From: Gremmenia infestans
Lineage: Eukaryota > Ascomycota > Leotiomycetes > Helotiales > Hamatocanthoscyphaceae
Reading direction: 5' to 3'
Length of the DNA: 64,000 bases
Assembly: GCA_032629725.1 (NCBI GenBank)
Contig: JAFEVB010000002.1
Location: 1,426,001 to 1,490,000, forward strand
Under the pieces are notes generated by a model, which worked only from the letters and a program-made list of their open reading frames with translations, made no database searches and was not told the DNA's origin. Of this stretch, positions 1 to 10,110 are shown piece by piece (positions within the stretch are counted from its first letter, which is position 1; the number at the start of each line of letters is the position of its first letter). A program made the translations under genes and the position numbers.

Positions 1-1
1 A

Positions 2-1171
2 AAAATCAACCGCGCATACATTGTCTCTTGCACCAACTCGCGTGCTTCGGACCTCGCAGCGGCCGCCAAAGTATTCAAAGACGCTGCCCAAGCCAATCCC
101 GGCACTGCTCCAAAGATTGCCGATGGTGTTCAATTCTATATTGCGGCGGCTTCAGCACCTGAACAGGAAGCCGCCGAAGCTGCTGGCGACTGGCAGGCTT
201 TGATTGATGCTGGTGGCCAGCCGCTGCCTGCCGGATGCGGGCCATGCATTGGGCTAGGCAAGGGGCTCCTGGAGCCCGGTGAGGTTGGCATCAGTGCCAG
301 TAACCGTAATTTCAAAGGACGGATGGGTTCGCGAGACGCGCAGGCATACCTTGCGAGTCCTGAAGTCGTAGCTGCAAGCGCTCTAAGCGGCGTTATCTCT
401 GGCCCAGGCACATACCAGGTGCCAGCAGGCTGGTTTGGCGTGGACCATGGATTCGGCACCGGTCTGCAGCGCACCACTGAGGACGAGCTCTCTGGCCTAC
501 TACAGCAAATGACATCACTGATCGAGCGGGTCGAATCTGTCGAGGGTGCTTCCAAGTCTGCCGTCGAGATTCTACCGGGCTTCCCCAAGAGGATCAGCGG
601 CGAGATACTCTTCTGCGACGCCGACAATCTCGACACTGACAGCATCTACCCTGGAAAATTAACATATCAGGATAACGTCTCCAAGGAGGTCATGGCACGT
701 GCCTGTATGCAAAATTACGATCCTGGTTTTGACACCATTGCTAAGACAAATGACATACTTGTTGCCGGCTGGAACTTCGGCTGCGGATCCTCAAGAGAAC
801 AGGCTGCGACTGCGCTACTAGCAAAGCAGATTCCGCTGGTCGTAGCTGGCAGCTTCGGGAATATCTTTTCCCGAAATAGTATCAATAACGCGCTTATGGG
901 CCTAGAAGTCCCGCGCCTTGTCGAGCGCCTGCGCGCACACTTCTCCTCTTCTTCATCTTCTGTCGACGCCACAGAGCGTCTTCTAACGCGCCGGACGGGC
1001 TGGACACTGACGTGGGACGTAGAGCGTAGCGTCATCGAGGTCCAAGAGGGCGAGGGAGGGGAGACCTGGACGGAGAAAGTCGGCGAGTTACCAGCGAACG
1101 TGCAAGCTATCATTGCTGCAGGGGGGCTAGAGGCGTGGGTTAAAGGCGAGGTGAGCAAAGCAGAGTCGTAA
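2..1171 (+). CDS. LYS4: Homoaconitase, mitochondrial (3' part of gene)
   Basis: Converts homocitrate via cis-homoaconitate to homoisocitrate in the alpha-aminoadipate lysine pathway, which is characteristic of fungi, in mitochondria. The reading frame is already open at base 2, so the N-terminal half lies upstream of the window. Visible are the aconitase-superfamily motif IVSCTNSR, whose Cys ligates the 4Fe-4S cluster, then CGPCIG, which supplies the other two cluster cysteines, then after a linker the swivel domain with DSIYPGKLTYQD and GWNFGCGSSREQ. The YPGK...YQD and SREQ signatures fit homoaconitase rather than plain aconitase. The tail (RRTGWTLTWDV ... VGELPANVQAII) also resembles fungal homoaconitases. 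A run of six serines near 950-965 is a low-complexity insertion. A second, specialised homoaconitase-like copy cannot be excluded without the rest of the genome. Confidence 0.93.
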   Translation, partial: KINRAYIVSCTNSRASDLAAAAKVFKDAAQANPGTAPKIADGVQFYIAAASAPEQEAAEAAGDWQALIDAGGQPLPAGCGPCIGLGKGLLEPGEVGISASNRNFKGRMGSRDAQAYLASPEVVAASALSGVISGPGTYQVPAGWFGVDHGFGTGLQRTTEDELSGLLQQMTSLIERVESVEGASKSAVEILPGFPKRISGEILFCDADNLDTDSIYPGKLTYQDNVSKEVMARACMQNYDPGFDTIAKTNDILVAGWNFGCGSSREQAATALLAKQIPLVVAGSFGNIFSRNSINNALMGLEVPRLVERLRAHFSSSSSSVDATERLLTRRTGWTLTWDVERSVIEVQEGEGGETWTEKVGELPANVQAIIAAGGLEAWVKGEVSKAES

Positions 1172-1869
1172 GAATATAGATAAAGTACTATATAAATAAC
1201 TTTATTATTTACTACTATGTAATTTTAAAATTGTAAATTTATTTGCTTTTATATATAAAATGAAACTAAGTTCTTAGTATGCTCTAATTATAATATTATT
1301 TAGATATACATATAGATTTTTATCGTCGGAATATAAGGGGTCATGGTGAGAGCCTTTCTAGTCATGTGACTTAGCGCGGCTTAGGTAAGCGAATGAGGCA
1401 TTACCTGTGGCACCTCTTCGCTTTGGTCACAACACCATGATCTTAGTATCACAATACGAACCACCAAAACCAGAGTCAAGTCTTACCAATGTGCTATAGC
1501 AGAGAAGGAAGTGATCACCCCTATGTTACCAACGATTTGATTATCCCCTACTCCACCGAATATTCCCGCTATATAGGGCCTCCTAGCCTTGCGCGCACAC
1601 TCCACAGATCTGATAGTATACCGAATGGTACCCTAGGCCAGCCTTATTATCTTTGAAGCCGTTGATAATAGAGCTTAACGAAACGTGAAGATTCGCCGTA
1701 CAGGAATAAAACTTGTAGGTTGCACAATTCTCATTCCTTGACTGACGGTCCCATAGCATATAGAAGACCTTATCGTAAATGCTCAAGCCTTTATAGTGTT
1801 TCTCCATGAGTGCGGCTCTCTATGTTGCAGTGGATCATTCCGTCCCGGGTCGTCACATCTCAGCATTGC
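1172..1869. other. AT-rich spacer downstream of homoaconitase
   Basis: The first 150 bases are strongly AT-rich with no open frame. A 74-codon minus-strand frame (1807-1583) opens with an ATG and has no recognisable domain; it lies just downstream of the coiled-coil fragment on the same strand and may be another piece of the same decayed locus. No RNA gene seen. Confidence 0.4.
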
Positions 1870-2195
1870 TCATACACCTCCTTGCATGCTTTCCTCCGTA
1901 CTTGAAGGTTTCCACGCCTTATGATGTGCCTCCAACTGCTCATTCCGTTCTTCCAGCTTTCCAGTCAACTGGCGATTTTCTGCTTCTAATTGAGCCAACT
2001 GCTCTCTCAACTGCTGAATATGGTTTTCCAATTCGATCTTCCTTTCTAATCGTACTTCGAGATGGTTAACCTGCTTTTCCTGCCCAGCTTTTTCGTTGAG
2101 TTATTTTTCCAATAGATGATTAAGGACTGTTACGACAGAAGATAAGACACCCGAGGATAAAAAGGCTATGAGAGCAATATTAATATATTCGTTTA
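1870..2195 (-). pseudogene. Decayed membrane/coiled-coil protein fragment
   Basis: On the minus strand a frame of about 105 codons reads as a hydrophobic segment (ALIAFLSSGVLSSVVTVL) followed by a long heptad-rich coiled coil (LERKIELENHIQQLREQLA, then LEAENRQLTGKLEERNEQL) and ends at the TGA at 1872-1870. It is interrupted by one TAA at the start of the coiled coil (LLEK-stop-LNEK); a CAA-to-TAA change (C to T) would explain it. No ATG opens the frame: a stop lies directly before the hydrophobic part. Product family not recognised. It could alternatively be an exon of a spliced gene, but the internal stop argues for a pseudogene. Confidence 0.4.
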
Positions 2196-2611
2196 AGTAA
2201 AAGTGGTCTTAATAGATAATCGATTGTACATGCTAGTCGGTTGCTATAGGAACACTTCTACCGCCCGCAACATTTTTCTACTTGCTGCAACAAATTCTTG
2301 CGAAAAATACTCGCGCATGAATTGGTCCTACCGCCCGCTGCAGATTGCAGATTCGACCCCTGCGTCGGTCAATGTTTGGGTTTTTGGATATCTCCCATGA
2401 ATCGTCAAAGGACTGATTTTGCTACTGAAGAATTTTATTTTTGCTTTCACACCTAAGAAGAAAAAGGACAACAGTATGTTCTTTGCAATTGAATCCGAAG
2501 TACTTACATTCTCCTCATATCAACGTAGAGCTAGCACCCATTTCAAACCTTTGCAAATTTCGAAGGGCATGTCAGTGATGAAGGTGGAGAATATATGTGT
2601 ATCTCCGTGCC
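2196..2611. other. Spacer, nothing recognised
   Basis: Mixed composition. The decamer CTACCGCCCG occurs near 2259 and again near 2327. No tRNA folds convincingly and no coding frame is supported. Confidence 0.35.
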
Positions 2612-4881
2612 TTAGAGAATGTCAACAGGGACCTCAACAAACTTGTCCCGGACATAATCCACGAAACCCTTCCCAAATCCATCCAACCGGCTAGAACTGC
2701 TCACGCCTCGACCCAGGATACCATAAACAACGAAGTGCACTGCGTGGATGTGAGGGAACTCAACGCGCTCGAGGAAGAAGCTATCGTGCCAGTCTTTACC
2801 AAGGAGCTGGCGCATGCGGTCCTTCGTCATGTAATCCCGAAGCCAGGGCCAGTGAGCGGTGTTCAAAGGGAAGAATCCCACGTTAAGGTTTCCTCCCTTA
2901 TCACCAGATCGACCGAGGGCAATATCTCCCAGACGCATCTGTTGATTGCTGCAGTTGTGAATCTGCGGGTCTTTGGGGTCATAGGTATCCCGAATGCCAA
3001 GTTCTTCGTATCGGGGTGGGTGTCCGGTGTCGAAAGAGGAAATCTTATTGGGTCCATCAATGAAGTTGATTGCCTCATTGATATTTGATTGCTTGATCAT
3101 CGCAGGATAGTAGGCAAGGAAAGGTCGGGGAATGGCCGTTCGCATATCTAATGACGCATGGAAGCCTTTTTGAATATCTACTGTTAGTCTTATTTCCTTG
3201 TGGACGATGATAGCTAGGACAAAATTTTCGCGTACCGGAAAAGTGTTTCAGAGAAATATTCCCCATTGCCTTTACAACAGCAGCAACGGCTTTTTCATCC
3301 CGAGATGTAATAAAGACTCGAAGATACGTCGTACTCTCCAACTGGGAGCTCGGGTTTTGGGCGGGAACTCCAACTCTAAATTTCAAATTAGGATTGTGCT
3401 GAGGCCGATTGAAATGATGCCTGATGTGCTCAATCGCTTACCTTTGAAATTCCAATGTTTCCAGATCCTTTAGAACCTCTGCTGGAATAAAGCGGCGGAG
3501 CTGCTTCTCAAGAAGATCCCACTTGTTGGCAGTAGCATATCCTGTCGCATTGAGTAGAAGCTGTGCCTCATATCCTCCTTGATAAAAGATGGCGCATTTT
3601 GTGGTTGACGGTGGAGGCGACCCTCGAATGCCAGATACACGTACGCTAAGTTGCTGATTGTCAATTCAAGTCTGCAAAAACGCAAAGTTTCAGGGGTATA
3701 GTGATTTTGATTCACAGGTCACATACCGATCTTCTCCAGCATTTTCTATATGTAGGTCGGCGATATGGGCGCTCACGTCGCTGTTGAGATATGTGTTTCC
3801 TTGTAGCTCGTACAAGAACTGACAGCGAACTGTATCCACATTTATGAATCCATCTGTCCCGGAATGTTTGGCAATCACACATGTGCCATCGGTAGCAATT
3901 TCCGCGATCGGGAAGCCAGGGGCAACAAGGTTGTCCAGATCATACCTATCGAAGCCAGAAAAGTTACCACCAGTCACATAAGCCGAACATTCGATGAGAT
4001 GACCGGCTATCAATGATCCTGCGAGCTTGTCATAATTTTCATCAGACCAATTGTGCCAGAACCAAGCGGCCGCAATGACGGGGCTGGCGTCAGCTACTCG
4101 GCCACAAATTATAATATCAGCTCCTCGTCGCAGACCATCCACAATTCCTCGAGCCCCAAGATATGCGTGTGCAGATACCATTGATACTGCGGGGCCGCCA
4201 TTGTTGAGGAAGGCATAAGTCAGCTCATCTGGAGCCGCGGAGGGGTTGCCGGAGTCCAGGTGACGCAGTTCCTCCTTCGTGGTCGGCATATTGGGGCCGA
4301 GGATGGGATATAAGTCGTCGCCTGAGAGATACGCGACACGAAGGTTAAGATTCTTTTCAGAAGCCTGTTCAGTCCAGAAATAGGTTAGTAAGCCATTCGC
4401 CTTCGTGGCCAGACTAAAGGCTGTGAAGGGCCAATTCACTGACCAATGCGTCAACCTTCAGTGCAAGAGCTTTGGGATCCAAAGCACCCCCATTGATCAC
4501 TACTCGGATCCCCTTCTGTGAAATCACATCGATCGTTTGCTGAAGACCATCCCAGGCTGTCGGTTCATACCCCGGATGCTTTCCGTTTCTCCAAGCCTGC
4601 GCGTTATTGGCCAGATTAACCTCTAGAAATACTCCAATCAGTTTCTGGTCTAAGATATGCCGATTTGTGAGGGTTCATATAGAAATACCTGCAATATAGT
4701 CGCCGGTGATGAAGTCGACATCCCCTAGTGTCGCTTGACGGTACATTTCAAACGCCGGGTCGCCTGGGAGTCGAGGGTCAGCAAAGTGCACCTCAGCACT
4801 GATCAAAAGCAACGTATACATACCATGGTAGCCGGAGCAGTTGGCTACTCTTACAGGGCGTGTTTCAATAGGACGCGGCAT
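2612..4881 (-). CDS. AtuA / DUF1446 family protein (acyclic terpene utilisation-like)
   Basis: Seven exons reconstruct a 633-residue protein: 4881-4824, 4763-4689, 4649-4444, 4364-3723, 3653-3442, 3375-3236 and 3180-2612; lengths sum to an exact reading frame. The N-terminus reads VRVANCSGYHGDPAFEM and FITGDYIADQKLIGVFLEV, as in bacterial AtuA. The core has GGPAVSMVSAHAYLGARGIV and ADIIICGRVADASPV. The C-terminal AtuA-like domain carries LGDIALGRSGDKGGNLNVG. The family is named for citronellol/geraniol breakdown in Pseudomonas, where the exact reaction is unclear; the fungal substrate is unknown. Start chosen at 4881 because it directly precedes the conserved region; 4923 is an in-frame alternative. 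The donor at 3722 (GTGACC) is weak, so that junction is the least certain. It is divergent from the CoA-transferase at 5723 and probably co-regulated with it. Confidence 0.88.
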
Positions 4882-4937
4882 TTGAGTGGTAGAGAATCTG
4901 AACGCGGTATGAGCGAGTATCAAGGCAAGAATACCGT

Positions 4938-4956
4938 CCGTGGAGAAAACCCACGC
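4938..4956. promoter_or_regulatory. Imperfect CCGTGG inverted repeat
   Basis: CCGTGG at 4938-4943 faces CCCACG at 4950-4955, an imperfect version of the palindromes at 5065 and 5441. It lies 57-75 bases upstream of the preferred AtuA start codon, a position fitting an operator. Confidence 0.4.
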
Positions 4957-5058
4957 AAGGACTGGGGAGGATGCTCAGATGTATTTCAACATGAGATATA
5001 TGTATTGAATTACTCTTATGTGTTTCAATCTCCATGAGAGAACTCGGTTCGGAGAATT

Positions 5059-5079
5059 CCGTGGCCCGTGGTCCACGGG
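5059..5079. promoter_or_regulatory. CCCGTGG-T-CCACGGG palindrome, candidate operator
   Basis: Positions 5065-5079 are a perfect 7+1+7 palindrome, preceded by one more CCGTGG half-site at 5059-5064. Read as triplets it is CCG-N7-CGG, an everted repeat of the kind bound by Zn2Cys6 dimers. It is in the divergent promoter of the AtuA and CoA-transferase genes. Confidence 0.55.
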
Positions 5080-5440
5080 CTATTCTCTCAGCGATGGCGG
5101 GGAACACCATTGCGCCTCTCAACTCGTAACTCGGCTGAGGCTGCTCTAAGAGATCTAAAAATGGCACCACGCAGCCGTACGAAGAAGAACGAATCGATTT
5201 GTTCAAGTACTTCAGTGAGTTAGGATCTTCACAGTTAAAAGTGTTGCGAACGGTCTGATTGAGGTTGGTGTTTTCCTGCACAGACAGCAGAGAGTATGGG
5301 ATAGCCCTGCCTCTCGCGGATAAAACAGCAAATACTTTACAGTTTGTGCGGGGAAGTGAATGTCCTGATTATGAGACCGAGGTATGAACGAAGATCATTC
5401 CCAGTTTGGCGGACTGATGCAGGAACATAGGAAAGTCTTT

Positions 5441-5477
5441 CCCGTGGCCCACGGGATTTTCGTTCCACGGGCCGTGG
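5441..5477. promoter_or_regulatory. Two adjacent CCGTGG palindromes, candidate operator
   Basis: 5441-5455 is a perfect 7+1+7 palindrome (CCCGTGGCCCACGGG) with CCG-N7-CGG spacing identical to the site at 5065. 5465-5477 (CCACGGGCCGTGG) is a 6+1+6 palindrome with the half-sites in the opposite order (CGG-N1-CCG). Together with the 5065 site these are the only such motifs noticed in the window. They sit about 245-280 bases upstream of the CoA-transferase start. Confidence 0.55.
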
Positions 5478-5722
5478 GGACCAAGAGCGAGCAATTGTAG
5501 GGTATTAAATTTCACCTAGTCCGTCTTATGACTGAAGCAAGGCTGCCACACGAGAACCCGAATGGCTCCAGAGCCATTTTCAATATATTTGTTCAAATCT
5601 CTCCCCCGCTTCTCACATGCCATCTTTGCTCGTCCTGGTTACTTTCAACGTTGAAGGTCTGGTCTATCACCATCGCTCCGGCTCCCGCGTTTGCATCTTA
5701 TAAATATAGTCGTCCGCACACT

Positions 5723-7513
5723 ATGTCCGTTCCCCACGAAACAATTCCCGGCACGAATGTGTACGGTCCAGGCACATTTATCGACAAGAAGGTCCTTCCT
5801 GTGCCCGAAGATGCCAAACGGGTATTCGAGTTCCTCGCTTCACAGACGCCTGGCTTCAACCAGAACAAGTACGCATGGGACACAGTTCATTTTGAGGGGC
5901 AACCTAAACCCATGATTCCGGGGCCTATCAAGTCCGCTGTTACGACATCCGCCCTCCATGCTATGACGGGCCTGGTTGCCAACGAATTGCTGGAGCTTCG
6001 TGACGGGAAAGCTCTGACAGACAGTCGTGTCACGGTTGACACTGACCACGCTGGAATTTGGCTTGGCTCAGTGTTCACCACTTATATCGATGGCCTGGAT
6101 ATTCCGTCTTTGGGGCGATCGGGGAAGATGAACAGCTTGTTCCCCAGAGATTACGAGCGTGGCGTTTTCCAGGACATCGCTGGCCGGACCACAGCGATCT
6201 ATCAGACAAAAGATCCTAAGGTCTGGTACCAATTGCACGGCTCCTTAGATGCCGCGAAAGCCCTCGAATCCATGGGAATCGACGCTAGCGTGAAATTTGA
6301 CAAGACCCAGGAATACTACGACTATATTCAGGAGCACATTATCCAGTGGAGTCCGGATGAGCTTGAGATGCACAACGTGCGTCATGGTCTCTGTGGAAGT
6401 ATTTGTTACTCGCCAGAAGGCTGGAGAAAGACGGAAATGGGGAAGCGACTTAACAGCCACCCCCTGGTCAACGTTACCGAGCAGACATATGCTAAATCCA
6501 CGCCGTCTGTACCTCTCGCTAAGGATCTGCCTGATCGTCGGCCGCTTGCTGGCATCAAGGTACTGGAGATGGTTCGGATTATTGCTGGCCCCCAAATCGG
6601 CGTCACGCTGGCCTCTTATGGAGCAGATGTCATTCGAGTTAACTGCAGTAGACTGGTCGATCTTAACGTAAGTTACACCCACTGGCTGCAATAACAACAT
6701 GTGACTAAAAGTATCTTCATGATCCAGGTCTTGCAACTTGTTTTGAATGCCGGAAAAAGGACTATCGACCTTGACATTACCAAGCCAGAAGACATTGCTC
6801 GTCTTCATGAGCTCCTTGCCGATGCCGATGTTTTCATCCAGGGGTTTAGAATGGAATCGTTGAAAAGGAAGGGCCTTGGCCTCCACGATCTTTTGGAAAC
6901 GGCTGCCAAGCGAAACAAGGGAATCATTTATGTCGACGAAAATGCATATGGACCAGATGGTCCGTTCCATGCGCGCCCAGGCTGGCAGCAGATTGGAGAT
7001 GCTGCATCCGGCAGCTCATATGTCATGGGCCGGTCTCAGGGACACGAAGAAGGAAAGAGTCTATTGCCACCTCTTCCGGTGTCTGACATGGTTACTGGTA
7101 TTGTCGGTGCGTTGGCAGCAATGATGGCGATTCGCGACCGCGCAATCAAGGGAGGCTCATACCACGTCACGAGCTCTCTAGTTGCCGCGGATGCGATATC
7201 GTTGGAACAGGAAGTTGGGCTATACCCGCTCGATGTGGTTCAAGAAACTGCTAAGCGGCTTGCTTTCCCCGACACTACTCCAGATCAGTACGTCTCCGAG
7301 GTTCTGGTGTCGGTTGTAAACGGGTGGAAGAAAGCCCTTCCAGGTTATCTTGATGAAGACTCGAAACTGATGACAACCTTTGAAGGTGGATTTTGGGGGC
7401 GCCAGACAATCCTGAAGCCTGTTGCGCGACTTGGCGATGATGAGTCAACGGCAAGATGGACCTCTCCCCCTGTACCACACTGCCATCATGACCGCTCCAC
7501 AACTTGGCTGTAA
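5723..7513 (+). CDS. Family III CoA-transferase (CaiB/BaiF type)
   Basis: Predicted to move CoA between acyl-CoA and a free acid, or to act as an acyl-CoA racemase-like enzyme; this family includes formyl-CoA transferase, carnitine CoA-transferase and alpha-methylacyl-CoA racemase. Two exons, 5723-6667 and 6728-7513, joined in phase 0, give 576 residues. The length fits the fungal two-lobed form, with a diverged N-terminal lobe (RDYERGVFQDIAGRTTAIY) followed by the classical PLAGIKVLEMVRIIAGPQIG and ASYGADVIRV, then LVLNAGKRTIDLDI, DVFIQGFRMESLKRKGLG and a C-terminal PPVPHCHHDRS. The ATG at 5723 is preferred over the in-frame ATG at 5528, whose leader does not resemble the family. It is divergent from the AtuA gene and convergent, with a 199-base gap, with the Zn2Cys6 factor. 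The substrate is unknown; pairing with AtuA suggests a branched or terpenoid acid. Confidence 0.9.
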
Positions 7514-7712
7514 ACATACAGCTATTCCCTGGTTGTGACGTGATGTCCCCGCCCAGGCCAGGGCGATGTAGTGTATAGTTGTAAATGTCTTTGCGAAAAA
7601 CCAATATGCCAGAACAACATTTAAAAAACACCCCTATTATTTCCAAACAGTCCCAATTTCCACTGTAATTTCTATAGAGTAATACTGTTTGATGGCGATG
7701 TAATTGAGGGTC

Positions 7713-10110
7713 TTAAGTGAATTCATCGGTTCTTGCCCTGTTTATTTCGGGAGATGAGGGCATGCCAACAAACATTTCCTGCCAATTCCAGAACGGAGCG
7801 ATTGACCTCTGGGAGTTGAAGTAATCAGAATTGGTGTTAGTCAAAACATCGATTTCGTTGTTGAAGAGACCATTGTCGGTGTATTCAGCTGGCTGTTGTT
7901 GTCCAGATAGTTCGATGCTCCGATCAGTGGCATTTTCGCTCACACCAGTTGCCACTCGCCCAGTGCCATCATTCCGGGCTTGCTCGATGGCGCGTCGGGC
8001 AGAGCTTTCTAGATCGGAACACACACTCAGAATAAAGTCGACAAATGTGCCAGGTTCTTCACAGGAGACGTTTGTGAGAAATTCTGTCGCTTCGTGAACC
8101 ATTGCGAGATCGTTCTTGGAACGTTGATGTATTGGATGGATTCGTACTTCGGAGGCCAATGCCACAGATGCCGTAGCAAAGAAGTAAACAACGTTCCTTG
8201 TGAATTGAATATTAGCTGATATCGTTCGAGGTAGCCATTATATCGTAACTCACCATCTATAATTAGATCCTAGCAAACGAACGTAGGAGAGCAAAGCCAG
8301 CGCAGAGCGCGCCGATTCAATGGAGCGTAGACAAAGCGCCGTTACCTCTTTGTCGACGTCTGGTTGAAGTTCCTGGGGCCTGTTGTTGACTAAAGGCGTA
8401 ATTAAAGGCAGCTGACGGAGATTGGCATAACAACAATGGTATGCAAGTTGTAATCGAAAAAGATGTTGTCTGGAGTGACTGGGTTCGAAAGCAAATATTT
8501 TTTCCGGTTGAAACATATCGGGAATAGATCTTCTCCATTTTAAAAGAGCCTCTTCACAAGCTTTGGCCGATTTGAGGGCTATCTCTTTGCGTTGTTTGAT
8601 AACGGCCAAGGTTTGAAGATGCTGATAGATACGCCTCTGCACTATTGCAAATTGAGCGAGCAGGCGAAAAAAATTTATCGAGGTCTCGTCGATGGAAATC
8701 AGACCTCGACCATCATGGGGCGACTCGGCTGGTAATGGTGTATTGTAATCCTCGACGTCTTGAACCGGTGGGCGTCCAACCCGGAGAGAGATATCGGCAT
8801 CCAGAATAAATGAGATCCAGAATGTTCTCCGTCTTTCTTCCACTTCGGCTCTAGTGAATCCAGATGTGGTGTTCCTGTGTAATCCAATAGAGTGTGATAG
8901 TCGCATCGCTGATGCCGCGAACATGAAGAGCGCTTGTGCGTTAGGTGTACCTTGGAAATAAAGAGCCAATCCCAGTAGTCCTTGTACAGCAGGGAGATCT
9001 GCATTGCGCATGAAAAGGTCTACCACCACGTTCAATGCATTTTTGATGTGACCCAATGACTTCCTCCAGTCAGTGCTTGCGACGGTGGATGTTTGTGCCC
9101 TCTCTCTGTAAGAAATAGCGATCACAATATTGAGTAAAACCCACGATGACGGGTTATCGTCCGGATTCCAAGAAAACTGCCTATCCACTAATCGCATGAG
9201 TGATGTATCATCGACCAGCGGGATAGTTTGATTGAAGTTGGAGAGGAATTCAGCCACTAGAATCAGGGTAGCTTCTCTTGATGGTAGGGGTTGAGTGGTA
9301 CGTTTCTCAAAATTGTCTTGGAGAATTCGGGGAACCCAGTTCGTTAGTGGCCATTGGGCAGCACTACGCCGGGCCGCATTCTCCCAGCCTAGCTTTCCTT
9401 GTTTGGCCCTTGGCCGGTTTTCTTCTTGAGAATAATGCCCTCCAAACCCAGAAGATGCTCCTGAGTGAACCAGTCAAACATTTGATCTGACAAGGATAGT
9501 GAGAAGGACCTACCGAAGAAGCGCATCTTGCCGTCTTGTCCTCGAAGGATATAAGATGGCTGATCGGATGTATCCTGGCCTGCCTGAGAAGCTTCATCAT
9601 CTGGCGACCGAGCACCGGTATGGATATGTCTTTCTCCTCCGGGTCCAGAATGATTATCACCGAGAGTTCTTGCTGGACCTGCAGCTAGGACAGGCGACCG
9701 AACATCTTCGAGGCTTTGATGAGGCAATGCTTCACCTCGGCTCAGACGCTGCAATTGATCGTCCATGCGTTTCACGCGTTGCTCGAGTTCTTCCACGTAT
9801 GCCCTACAAAATGACCCGTTGGTTGCAATCCTCAAGCGACAGCCGTCGTGTGGCCAAAGGGATTAGATCGACTCACCTACTGGGGTGGGTAGGTTGTTTC
9901 CCGACATCCTCGAAGCCGCAAGGAAGTTTGAAAATAATACAGGATGAGCAAATGGGCCGCTTCCCATCACATTTGACTTTCTTTCGTCTGCAGGTGTTGC
10001 ATGCCTAAACAGAGTTAAATTTAATTCATTCAACGGTCGGTTTCGGCAGTGTTTTCCCTGACCTTAGCCGGACGTGATTTCTCCACACGCAAAGCTCGCC
10101 TGTCATCCAT
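7713..10110 (-). CDS. Zn2Cys6 transcription factor, fungal_trans domain
   Basis: Five exons (10110-10063, 10004-9877, 9803-9514, 9460-8254, 8196-7713) join into 718 residues in exact frame. Exon 1 gives a basic leader (MDDRRALRVEKSRPAK); exon 2 carries the zinc cluster ACNTCRRKKVKCDGKRPICS with CIIFKLPCGF, in the canonical C-x2-C-x6-C-x6-C-x2-C-x6-C spacing. A coiled-coil dimerisation element follows (AYVEELEQRVKRMDDQLQRL), then RFFGASSGFGG, typical just before the fungal_trans (PF04082) middle homology region, then the domain itself with ERRRTFWISFILDADISLRVGRPP. It faces the CoA-transferase tail to tail and is the obvious candidate regulator of the AtuA/CoA-transferase pair, whose promoter has CCG-N7-CGG palindromes. 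No such palindrome was seen in its own promoter. Confidence 0.93.

Noticed and set aside
2338..2370. tRNA T-arm-like sequence (gcaga-ttcgacc-cctgc)
   Set aside because: No matching acceptor stem or anticodon arm upstream; the stem has a mismatch.
9460..9513. A 27-nt intron or read-through in the Zn2Cys6 factor after RFFG
   Set aside because: A 53-nt intron with tgac branch point and ctcag acceptor restores the conserved RFFGASSGFGG and keeps the downstream frame open.
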